Assembly: GCA_030145585.1 (NCBI GenBank)
Contig: JAQYVK010000522.1
Location: 1-35,772 of the forward strand
Length of the DNA: 35,772 nt
Direction of reading: 5' to 3'
Source of the DNA: Desulfatiglandales bacterium
GTDB lineage: Bacteria; Desulfobacterota; DSM-4660; Desulfatiglandales; HGW-15
Made by a program: the position numbers and the translations under genes. The notes under the pieces are model-generated. The model was not told the origin of the DNA. It saw only the letters and a program-made list of their open reading frames with translations, and searched no databases. The stretch's first letter is position 1. Each line of letters opens with the position of its first letter. This document shows positions 27,544 to 35,772 of the stretch, piece after piece.

Positions 27544-29115
27544 CTATAACCCATTCTCATTGGCTGGAAGATAGAGGTCCAAGGTGGTTTCGCTTCCCTC
27601 TTCCCTATAGATATGAAGGATCCCACCGTTTTTTCTGATGAGTTGATGGAGATAAGTCGATTCCTCTCCTGATATCCTAAGCCTCCCTTCTTCTATGCCC
27701 GAACCAGTAGAAGTAACGGAGACTTTGACAAATTTTCCCGGCTCCAACCCATGAGGTGCCATAAATGCATCACCCAGGGTAACATTCTGGCCCTTGACAT
27801 AAAGCTCCCCCCCGCCGGGCATGCCACTGCACGAATCGTCATAGACCTTACGTATTACTCGATCAACCTCTTCTTGATCCGCGTTGACGTCCCAGATCCC
27901 ATCCTGAATTCTCAAATGGAACGCTATCTGTTCTTTTTCTCGTCCAAACTCCTGGGAATACTTCCTGAGGAGGACATTGAGATCCGTGGTTATCCTTTCC
28001 CGGTTTAGGCCGTTTCCCATTTTTGAGAGCTGGTTGGTCAATTCAGCCCCTTTTTGGAACCCTTTCTCTAGGTCTTTCAATTGGTCATAGCCTGGCTGGT
28101 CGGATCCCATATCCATAAGTATCAAGGAAACCTTTCCCCTGATATATGTAAATAGGTTGTTAAAATCACGTGCGATACCTTTCAATAACGGGCTCTTGGA
28201 CGACAACTTGTCCGGACTGGGGGGTCCCATCTTAGGAACCTTCAGTTCTACGATCTCATTACTGCTCTCTCTCAACGTCCTTTTTAATTGTTCAAAGCCT
28301 GTCATCCATTGAGTCGTCCTTTTTTTTCCCCTTTCCTCTTCACCTTCCTCTTTCACGACAATTTTTCTTTTTAGCCTCGTACTGCGATCATTTGTGGCCC
28401 CTTCCTCCTCCAAAGGTGAGATCTCATCGATGTTTGTTTGCCTGAATGCAAGAAATGTCTGCATAGAGGAATTGACGACTTTGGCGGCAAAAAACATGAG
28501 GAGAGAAAAAATCAGGATCACCGCCCCGACAGTGAGGTGGATCTCGTCGCCGATGACTAAAAACCGGATGATGATGGGAATAACCGCCGGGATGCAGTAC
28601 GCCAGGAAGGCATCCAAGATTACCGAATACGCCCCCACCGCCATTGCCAACATGCCGCACGTGATAAGGGCAAGAAAAAGCTGGTGGATAATGGATTCGG
28701 CGGGAAACAGAAAGAATGCTGTGGACCCCCAAAAGAGGCCGGACACCGCTGCACCTATGTGAAAGAGTGTGCCCCATCTGTTCTGCTCATCCTTCATCAA
28801 ACCTGAACTTTCATATATTTGCTGCAGAATGTATTGAAAGAGGGAAATCAACAGCATCGCTGTGACCCAATTGATCAAGGCGGTGTGAGAAATGACTTTC
28901 CTAAGGATGAAGATCAAAAGGAACGAATTCACGAGTGTTGTAGCGATGCCTATGGAGCATAACCTGTAGAGATGCTTGACCTGTTCCCTGTAAGTCGCAT
29001 TATGGTCTGGAGACCCTATCAAGCCGTGTGCTCCTTTCATCATGAATGGTGTTCGGTCCATTCCAATCCAGTTTGTCATGGGATTGTCCACGCTCCGCAA
29101 GAGAGTTGCTCCCAA
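27544..29115 (-). CDS. membrane histidine-kinase-derived protein with degenerate catalytic motifs (predicted pseudokinase)
   Basis: About 6 TM segments, GIARDFNNLF in place of GIAHDFNNLL, HATPase-like tail DQEEVDRVIRKVYDDSCSGMPGGGELYVKGQNVTL with N-box, G1, F and G2 motifs altered or missing. Confidence 0.8.
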   Translation of the reverse strand: MGATLLRSVDNPMTNWIGMDRTPFMMKGAHGLIGSPDHNATYREQVKHLYRLCSIGIATTLVNSFLLIFILRKVISHTALINWVTAMLLISLFQYILQQIYESSGLMKDEQNRWGTLFHIGAAVSGLFWGSTAFFLFPAESIIHQLFLALITCGMLAMAVGAYSVILDAFLAYCIPAVIPIIIRFLVIGDEIHLTVGAVILIFSLLMFFAAKVVNSSMQTFLAFRQTNIDEISPLEEEGATNDRSTRLKRKIVVKEEGEEERGKKRTTQWMTGFEQLKRTLRESSNEIVELKVPKMGPPSPDKLSSKSPLLKGIARDFNNLFTYIRGKVSLILMDMGSDQPGYDQLKDLEKGFQKGAELTNQLSKMGNGLNRERITTDLNVLLRKYSQEFGREKEQIAFHLRIQDGIWDVNADQEEVDRVIRKVYDDSCSGMPGGGELYVKGQNVTLGDAFMAPHGLEPGKFVKVSVTSTGSGIEEGRLRISGEESTYLHQLIRKNGGILHIYREEGSETTLDLYLPANENGL

Positions 29116-29323
29116 AGCCGGTTGTGAGCTAAGCGTCCTAAGTCATTTCTCTCATGATTGTGAACATTTTTCAAGCACGCTAAATCGTGGATTCATGATG
29201 TTCTATCAAAGGGTGGCATGTCTCCTCGTCTGCGGCTTCGGTTTTTCGATTTCAGGATGGTGCACTTACAAGGCAGGTTGTCAAGAGTGTTTCGGAATGG
29301 AACGGAAAGATCCGAGGGGTTCA

Positions 29324-30850
29324 CTATACGAAAAAATCTCTTATCTTTTGGGCCAACTCCATCATGGTAAATGGTTTCTGAATGAATCCACTGCCGCCCC
29401 GCTCCAGGATTTCAGCCGTATTCTCTCCCAGGCTATAACCACTGGAGATGAGGATTTTAACATCGGGGTCGATCTCGCGGATCCTTTCGAAGGTCTCCTT
29501 TCCCCCCATCTCCGGCATAATCATATCGAGAACAACCAAATCGATACGGTGCTTTTCAGCTTTAAATATTTTTATGGCTTCTTTTCCGCTACTTGCCGCG
29601 AAGACGTTGTGGGACATCTTCTCCAACATCTTTTTACCGACTTTAAGGATCATCTCTTCATCATCCACAATCAAGATCGTCTTTTTCCCAAGGGGGGCCT
29701 CCACCGGGGCCACTTTTTCGAAGGCCAAGGCTGGTTGCTCGACCGACCCTTCTGAGCTTTTTTCCAATCGGCTCGTCACTTCGTTCAGACTGGCCTCATT
29801 TCCACCCCTTCGGGCCAGATCTAATAGTTTCTTGGTTACCTCCGCCCCTTTCTGTACAGATTGTTCCATGCTTTTTAATCGATCATAATTCGGGTGCCCT
29901 GCATCGGTTTCTAGGAGCATGAGTGAAATGTTTCCTTGGACATTCATGAGAAGGTTATTGAACTCATGACCCAGACCGGAGGCCTTATTCCCCAACGCTT
30001 GTGACTTTTCATACTCAGCCCGGTTTTTTTTGGTCTCCATTTCTTTTTCCAAATGTTCTTGTAAATCCCCATAGATTCGTGCGTTCTCGATGGCCACAGC
30101 CGTATAATGGGCGAATATGCTCAGTAAAAGTGAATCTGCTTTTGTAAATGGCGTACCGTCCTTTTTGTTGATGACCTCCAGTACACCGATTAATTTGCCC
30201 TTTCCTCGAACCGGGACACAGAGGATACTCTCTGTTTCAAACCCAAATATCATGTCAACGTCGGGATAAAATCTTGGATCTTCCCGGACATCGGAAACCC
30301 AAACGGGTTTTCCACGTTTAGCTACCCAACCGGCAATCCCTTTCTCGGCCGAAATCCGAAGCTCCCTCAACTTATCCGTCTTTGGTCCTGTAGGGATGGT
30401 GAACACCAATTCACCGGTATTCTCATCAAGCAGCATCAGGGTGCTCGCCACGGAATTCAACAGGCGATCTGCATATCTCAGAACCAGTGTTAAGACCTCA
30501 CTCAGATCAAGCGTGGAATTGACAATCGAACTCATTTCTATTGCAAGGCCTAATTTTTTACTATCCAATGACTGATAGATTTCAGCCATTTTTTCCTGTT
30601 CTTCTAAGGCCTGTTCGATCTGCTCCATTGACGCATATCCCATGTAATTCAATATAACGCCCAACATGGGAGAGGCTTCTTTATACGTCGGCAGTCCAAC
30701 CTGGGGAGAAACTTCGATCTTTTGATCTCGGTTTTGGGAGATTCTCCCTCGCGTAATTTCTCTCTGCCGTATGAGTGCTTTCCCGAGCTCCTGTTCGCTG
30801 ATGTATCCCAGATCTATCAGAATCTCGCCAATGAATCCTTTAAGTATCAT
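29324..30850 (-). CDS. MshEN-like repeats + GAF + HisKA-like dimerisation + receiver-domain protein lacking a HATPase domain
   Basis: Two GEILIDLGYISEQELGKAL-type repeats, GAF, LGHEFNNLLMNVQGN H-box, then KKTILIVDDEEMILKVGKKML...VLDMIMPEMGG...QKPF receiver. Confidence 0.85.
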   Translation of the reverse strand: MILKGFIGEILIDLGYISEQELGKALIRQREITRGRISQNRDQKIEVSPQVGLPTYKEASPMLGVILNYMGYASMEQIEQALEEQEKMAEIYQSLDSKKLGLAIEMSSIVNSTLDLSEVLTLVLRYADRLLNSVASTLMLLDENTGELVFTIPTGPKTDKLRELRISAEKGIAGWVAKRGKPVWVSDVREDPRFYPDVDMIFGFETESILCVPVRGKGKLIGVLEVINKKDGTPFTKADSLLLSIFAHYTAVAIENARIYGDLQEHLEKEMETKKNRAEYEKSQALGNKASGLGHEFNNLLMNVQGNISLMLLETDAGHPNYDRLKSMEQSVQKGAEVTKKLLDLARRGGNEASLNEVTSRLEKSSEGSVEQPALAFEKVAPVEAPLGKKTILIVDDEEMILKVGKKMLEKMSHNVFAASSGKEAIKIFKAEKHRIDLVVLDMIMPEMGGKETFERIREIDPDVKILISSGYSLGENTAEILERGGSGFIQKPFTMMELAQKIRDFFV

Positions 30851-31041
30851 CCCTGTCCTGCCTCATCTCTCATGAATGACCTCGGTTAACAGTCCGGAGG
30901 ACCCGTTGTAACCCATCTTACAATAATGGAGTTTTGTGACCCTGACGGTCACGAAGGGGGTTTAGAAGTTAGTTAAGCACCGGCCCGAACTAATATAGTC
31001 TTTATCGCCCTGCAATGCCTTTAGGCTTTTTAAAACTATTC

Positions 31042-31058
31042 AGCAAATTATGTGCCAG
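31042..31058 (-). promoter_or_regulatory. putative sigma54 (-24/-12) promoter
   Basis: Minus-strand CTGGCACATAATTTGCT matches YTGGCACGRNNNTTGCW except the GR dinucleotide, with correct GG/GC spacing. Confidence 0.6.
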
Positions 31059-31269
31059 GGCACATGGGATGCATGCACCCTATTTTCTGCTATAATTTTA
31101 AATAGTTATAGCAGTACAGTTAAAAACAAAAAACATTATGAAAAAAAATACCACCTGTGTTAAGAAATAAAATGTCACTTAGTGGTAAAAATTTACACAC
31201 TCAGATTTGGTAAACGAGAGATCCTAACCCGGCCAAGCCAGAACCAAGCATGCTTTTGAGTTTTAATTT

Positions 31270-31440
31270 TCTGCTTGTCCGGAAATTCGAAATAAGAAAC
31301 CCGAAACAAATCCTAAATCCGAATGTTTCAATGGCCAAAACAACATTAGAATTCAACGTCTTCAGGTCATTTTCCTGTTTTTGTCATTAGAATTTTGGTA
31401 ATTCGATTTTGTTTCGTATTTCGATATTCGGTATTCGGAT
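31270..31440. repeat. AT-rich degenerate inverted-repeat remnant
   Basis: gtccggaaattcgaaataagaaacccgaaacaaatc on the left and gattttgtttcgtatttcgatattcggtattcggatt on the right, reverse-complementary in part. Confidence 0.45.
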
Positions 31441-31530
31441 TTTGTTATCTCTATGAATTGTCTGTCTTGATAAATTTCTTTGCCAAAAAATGCGAAAAAT
31501 TTAAACCAAGATACTAATATCCCGTTTTAT

Positions 31531-31986
31531 CTATTCCCTTTTTTTCTTGGTCTTTCGAATCACAACTCTTTTCACCTGGTTTTTCAACATATCATAATAC
31601 CGTTCCTTTTCCTCCCAAATGACTGCCGCTGTGCTTTTCCCATCAGCCTCATTGTATACCATACTTCCATGTCCATCTGTCTCATAATCATCACAGATCA
31701 ATAAATTGGTATCCTTTATTTCATCTATCAAGAGTGTAAACAGGGCCGCATAACTTGGACGGGTGTGATCAGCAAAACTTATAAGGATTTCACTATCTTT
31801 GTTCAGAACCACGAGGGCATAATCCGTCCTAAAGAAAAATTCGTCTTCATAGCATTGTCCTCTTGAATAAGCATCTTCGTCCTTATAAACCCTTTCCAAC
31901 ACCGCTTCAATTTGATTGGCTATTTTTTGCTTCTTATCATCCGCCGCAGTTGACTTCTTTCCGTTCTCCATGCTCTTAACCCCCAC
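31531..31986 (-). CDS. hypothetical protein
   Basis: 151-aa ORF with charged termini; no family recognised. Confidence 0.55.
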   Translation of the reverse strand: MGVKSMENGKKSTAADDKKQKIANQIEAVLERVYKDEDAYSRGQCYEDEFFFRTDYALVVLNKDSEILISFADHTRPSYAALFTLLIDEIKDTNLLICDDYETDGHGSMVYNEADGKSTAAVIWEEKERYYDMLKNQVKRVVIRKTKKKRE

Positions 31987-32054
31987 TACTGTTGGTCAGC
32001 TATGCCTCGCTCTTTCTCGATAAACGCCATGATTTGAATTTATTAAGGGATTCC

Positions 32055-32330
32055 TGATGTCCGGCTGAAAGAGACTTTCAGTTTGATAGTCTGTTTCATC
32101 CGAACAGCCACTTTTTTGCTGAAAGTATCTTTTAGCCGGAATGCCTGAATCACGCTGAGGTGAGACTTTTATTTGAAGCCATCTCAAAAATAGAAAAATG
32201 GTTCGAGGTCAAGGACGGCGCTAGAATCTGAAGAATCCCGACCGCGGGTCGGGACTTCTTCTTCTGTTCGTAAGAACAGCCGCTGTCCTAGCTGAAAGGG
32301 ACTTTCAGCCGGACGGCAGGAGGCCCGATT
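32055..32330. repeat. cluster of REP-like hairpins
   Basis: ccggctgaaagagactttcag, gctgaaagtatcttttagccgg, aagaatcccgaccgcgggtcgggacttctt, agctgaaagggactttcagccggacgg. Confidence 0.75.
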
Positions 32331-32356
32331 GGATCGGTGGGCCTAAGTGATTGTTC

Positions 32357-33142
32357 TCATAGCCCCCTAGCCCCGTCGGAGGATTTTTTTTCAATATATG
32401 GTGTTGATGTGGTTAACTCAAAATCGCAGACCAACGGTGCATGGTCGGATAATTTTATCCGGGGGATATTAAAACCAGCGGTTTGTATTTCCGGACTGTG
32501 AAAAATGTAATCAAGTTGTCTTCGCGGGGACCGACTGGGATGAGATGGATATCCCTCACCGTTTGCAGTTATTAGCCCAGAAGCGGCAAGAAATAATGCC
32601 AGTTCCCGATCACCCCACAATACGTTAAAATCTCCAGCCACAATCACCGGCTTTTTTACATCCTTGATCATCTCAAGAAGATCCTGAAGCTGATACTGGC
32701 GATGACGGTATTTCAACGAGAGGTGGACCAGAAATAGAGTGAAATCCTTCAACTCCAGTTCCAATACGAGACGCTTGACACCTTCACGAAAATAATGACA
32801 TTTTTGAGATTCGATCTCCAAGCTTGTCAGAATGGCGTTTCCCTGTTTGTTCAGAACCGGAATTTTCTGCACCATGGACGTGTCGGAGTATTTGGAACGA
32901 TACATATGGTAGTGTTTCAGTTCCTTTGCAATGGTTTCTGCCTGGTTGTTCTTTTCAGAGCGGTATGATCCGCTGTCTACCTCGAGCAGTCCTATTATGT
33001 CCGGATTCACCGACTTTATAAAATCGACGATATGATTCAGATTACCATTGGTATTTTTTAAAAAACCACTGTACGGCACCGGGAGATGAAACTGTTTCCC
33101 AATCCCTGCCCCGTAACGGATGTTGTACAAAAGAAATCGCAT
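32357..33142 (-). CDS. endonuclease/exonuclease/phosphatase (EEP) family protein
   Basis: LLYNIRYG, DIIGLLEVDSGS, VIVAGDFNVLWGD, RQLDYIFHSP, LSDHAPLVCDF. Confidence 0.9.
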   Translation of the reverse strand: MRFLLYNIRYGAGIGKQFHLPVPYSGFLKNTNGNLNHIVDFIKSVNPDIIGLLEVDSGSYRSEKNNQAETIAKELKHYHMYRSKYSDTSMVQKIPVLNKQGNAILTSLEIESQKCHYFREGVKRLVLELELKDFTLFLVHLSLKYRHRQYQLQDLLEMIKDVKKPVIVAGDFNVLWGDRELALFLAASGLITANGEGYPSHPSRSPRRQLDYIFHSPEIQTAGFNIPRIKLSDHAPLVCDFELTTSTPYIEKKSSDGARGL

Positions 33143-33535
33143 AATCCCTCGTTTAGTTATTTTTAATATTATTTGGTTTCAAGAGTCGGAATGCCGTATA
33201 GATCAGTTCTATCTCCCAGATGTTTCCTCACTTTGCTAACCACAATTTCTTTTAGCTGTGGGCTCTTGAAACGTTGCCGCCTAGTATATCAGGGCAGACC
33301 TGAAATTTCAATGTTGCTGATAAAAACACAATAACTCCAGAGAGTTAGCTCACACCCGAATCCACCCCGATGTTTGATCATGGTTTTTTAACTCTAAAGA
33401 CCCGTATTCCTGAATGAGTTCCACCCAAAACCCATGACATGATACATTTAAGCACTTTATTCTGAATGTCTATTCATTTTTTCATATTTAAGATTGTCAT
33501 TTTTGTAAATTTGCCACCAATTGCAATCAAAGTGA

Positions 33536-33572
33536 AGAAGCCCCGACCTACTGTCGGGGCTTCTTCTAAACC
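33536..33572. repeat. hairpin of the CCCCGACC family downstream of degQ
   Basis: gaagaagccccgac ctact gtcggggcttcttc. Confidence 0.85.
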
Positions 33573-33607
33573 GCCCGAAGGACGGTAGGACAGCTTCTCT
33601 CCTCTAA

Positions 33608-35050
33608 CTAAACAGTAATCTTCACGACGATCATACCTGCCCTAGCCCTCTTGACTAAAATCTGGGCCGTATCGCCTGATTTTACCTTATTAATCTGCTC
33701 CTTCATCTCATTCGGTGTGTTGACGACCTGACGATTGACTTCTTTGATGACATCGCCTTCTTGAATGCCCGCGATTTGGCCTTTACTACCAGGCTGTACG
33801 TTGGTCACGAACACGCCTTTCTCATCTTCAGGAAGACCCACTTGTTTGGCAGTCTCGGGATCGAGTGCCGTGATCTGGAGTCCTAGTTCTCCCGAGCTCT
33901 TGAGACCAACCTTAACAGGTTTGTCCCTGTCCACTCGCTTGACCAACTCCACATAGAGAGTCTTTTCCTTGCCATCCCTTAGAATCGTGATAGGAATACG
34001 CTCTCCAACAGGAGAACTGGCAATGGTCCTGGAAAGGTCGCGACTGGAAACCTTATTCCCGGCCGCTTCTATAATGATATCGTTTGCTTTGATCCCGGCC
34101 TTGTCCGCAGGATCTCCTTCATACACCTGTGTCACAAGGGCGCCTTTTTGATCCTTCATATTGTAGTAGGCTGCCAGATCAGGGGTGAGGTCCTGGATGC
34201 CAACGCCTAACCAGGCGCGGGTCACCTCGCCCTTATTTTTTAGCTGTTCGACGATACCTTTGGCCATGTTGATGGGGATGGCGAATCCAACCCCATTGTT
34301 TCCGCCACTGCGGGACATGATGGCCGTATTGATCCCCACCACTTCACCTTTCATGTTGAGGAGCGGACCGCCACTGTTCCCCGGATTGATGGAGGCGTCC
34401 GTCTGAATAAAATCATCATAAGGACCCGCACCGATGACCCGTCCCTTAGCGCTGACGATACCGGCTGTTACGGTCTGTTCCAGCCCGAAGGGGCTCCCGA
34501 CAGCAACCACCCACGTACCGACTCTGAGACCATCCGAATCTCCCATCGAAAGGGAAGCCAAATCATTTGTCTCATCAATTTTTATCAAAGCCAGGTCCGT
34601 TTTGGGATCACGACCTACTACTTTCGCATCGAACTCTTTGCCGTTGGCCAGTTTCACCTTTATCTCATCGGCGTTTTCAATCACATGGTTGTTGGTCACG
34701 ATGTAACCCGCACGATCGATGACAAAACCAGAACCCAAACTCTGTTGTTTGAAGTTACGTTCAGGGCCGCCCTTGGGAGAGGGGTTAGGGAGACCTTCGA
34801 AAGGATTTCTATCGCCAAAAGGGTTTCCAAAGAAATGATCAAATACCGGACCTCCACCTGTTGTGTTTATCACGGTTCGAACGTTGACCACGCCGGGCCG
34901 AACCGTTTCGGCAAGGTCACTGAAATTCTCCGGAATCATCCGGACGGTACTCTCTTTTGATGCCGTTGCCATCTGAAGGCCCGATCCTAAAAGGGCCCCC
35001 GCCATTACCAGAACCAACAAAGTCGTCCTAAAGCTTTTTCTCTGTCTCAT
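33608..35050 (-). CDS. degQ: periplasmic serine endoprotease DegQ/HtrA-like
   Basis: Signal peptide, HtrA catalytic motifs TNNHVIENA, DLALIKID, GNSGGPLLN, two PDZ domains. Confidence 0.93.
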   Translation of the reverse strand: MRQRKSFRTTLLVLVMAGALLGSGLQMATASKESTVRMIPENFSDLAETVRPGVVNVRTVINTTGGGPVFDHFFGNPFGDRNPFEGLPNPSPKGGPERNFKQQSLGSGFVIDRAGYIVTNNHVIENADEIKVKLANGKEFDAKVVGRDPKTDLALIKIDETNDLASLSMGDSDGLRVGTWVVAVGSPFGLEQTVTAGIVSAKGRVIGAGPYDDFIQTDASINPGNSGGPLLNMKGEVVGINTAIMSRSGGNNGVGFAIPINMAKGIVEQLKNKGEVTRAWLGVGIQDLTPDLAAYYNMKDQKGALVTQVYEGDPADKAGIKANDIIIEAAGNKVSSRDLSRTIASSPVGERIPITILRDGKEKTLYVELVKRVDRDKPVKVGLKSSGELGLQITALDPETAKQVGLPEDEKGVFVTNVQPGSKGQIAGIQEGDVIKEVNRQVVNTPNEMKEQINKVKSGDTAQILVKRARAGMIVVKITV

Positions 35051-35230
35051 TTTCCTTTACCTCCATGTTTTAATATTTCTCACTATTTCAGATCTAATAT
35101 AAAACATGAAGTTAACGGCAACCTGACCGCAAGATTACAAATTGGTCATGTTTCGACAGGAATCCTTGAATAATTGTAGGGAATAGAACTGAATTAAGTT
35201 CTTTGGTTTTTAATTCAGGCATTAATTTAT

Positions 35231-35294
35231 GGTTCTTCTCCAATTTAGTTGGAGAAAAGGGTCGGCCCGCCACAAAAAAGGCGGGCGGGATTCC
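35231..35294. repeat. double-hairpin dispersed repeat, copy 2 (inverted relative to copy 1)
   Basis: ggttcttctccaatttagttggagaaaagggtcggcccgccacaaaaaaggcgggcgggattcc; reverse complement matches 1711-1774. Confidence 0.8.
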
Positions 35295-35308
35295 AGGGGT
35301 CGCGCCCG

Positions 35309-35687
35309 CTACAAAAAAGGCGGGCGGGGATTCAAGGGTTTGTTTTCTATAGACTCTATCAGGGCTTTTAACATTCTTTCAATTTCTGCAATATCTTGTA
35401 TTGATGTACCCAATTCACCTCTTCAATTAAAACTAAATCCCCTGCTTGTAATATCTGCGGTTCCAATTCGAAAACAGAACGATAAGATATGTTAACCCTC
35501 CCAGTGCAATCAATGGTTGCCGTCCTCCCATATCCTTCAGCTATATTAGATGGAATAGACACAACAGATCTTCTTATCTACAAAGTCAGACAGTATCTTT
35601 CTTCCTTTGGGAATTTTGCTGTTATTCTATCGATCTCTAAACAGAGTTCGTATGGCTTCTGCCAGACTTTAAACTCTATGGAATTCG
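35309..35687 (-). pseudogene. S23/IVP-type four-helix-bundle protein, disrupted
   Basis: EFKVWQKPYELCLEIDRITAKFPKEERYCLTL*IRRSVVSIPSNIAEGYGRTAT...SVFELEPQILQAGDL, then frame change to AEIERMLKALIESIENKPLNPRPPFL*. In-frame TAG at 35578-35580. Confidence 0.8.
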
Positions 35688-35772
35688 TTGGCTTTTCACT
35701 CGACCCCTTGAATCCCGCCCGCCGTTTTTTTAGCGGGCGCGACCCCTTGTACCCTCTGGGACCCCACTTATT

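Noticed and set aside
29042-29755. 237-aa plus-strand ORF bridging the kinase-derived genes
   Set aside because: Mostly antisense to the receiver-domain gene; no known motif. Only about 210 bp lies in the intergenic gap.
35368-35562. Intact short four-helix-bundle gene as given by the ORF track
   Set aside because: Homologous sequence continues upstream of an in-frame TAG and downstream in another frame, so it is a pseudogene fragment.
1-35772. tRNA/rRNA genes, prophage, complete IS element, known defence system
   Set aside because: No cloverleaf, rRNA stretch, transposase, integrase or recognised defence gene was found by eye on either strand; a tRNAscan/PADLOC run would be decisive.

Overview
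The window looks like a chromosomal segment from a Desulfobacterota/deltaproteobacterium-like genome; this taxonomic guess is inferred only from gene content and style. Most of it is ordinary housekeeping coding sequence: an MFS transporter, a SpoIIE/PP2C phosphatase, a PHP phosphoesterase, a YhaM-like OB+HD exonuclease, an aldolase/dehydrogenase/LsrF-like aldolase cluster, DUF1285, PpiD, a NamZ/DUF1343 protein, an SNase, a complete tol-pal locus (tolQ-tolR-tolA-tolB-pal-ybgF), a molybdenum cofactor block (moeA, moeA-PBP fusion, ModE-like wHTH, mobB), a DUF3108 protein, two histidine-kinase-derived proteins, an EEP-family hydrolase and a DegQ/HtrA protease. The points most worth a second look are: (1) a tandem pair of kinase-derived proteins, one with its phospho-acceptor His replaced by Arg and no intact ATP-binding motifs, the other with H-box and receiver but no ATPase domain, with a near-consensus sigma54 promoter upstream; (2) three 21-bp-period palindromes immediately upstream of the moeA start, in a block that encodes a ModE-like wHTH lacking its ligand-binding domain; (3) a decayed S23/IVP-type four-helix-bundle gene bracketed by about 46-bp inverted hairpin repeats, with part of the repeat family also present at the other end of the window; (4) several different short inverted-repeat (MITE/REP-like) elements in intergenic gaps, including a composite two-hairpin element. 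All calls come from reading the sequence and supplied translations; no searches were run.
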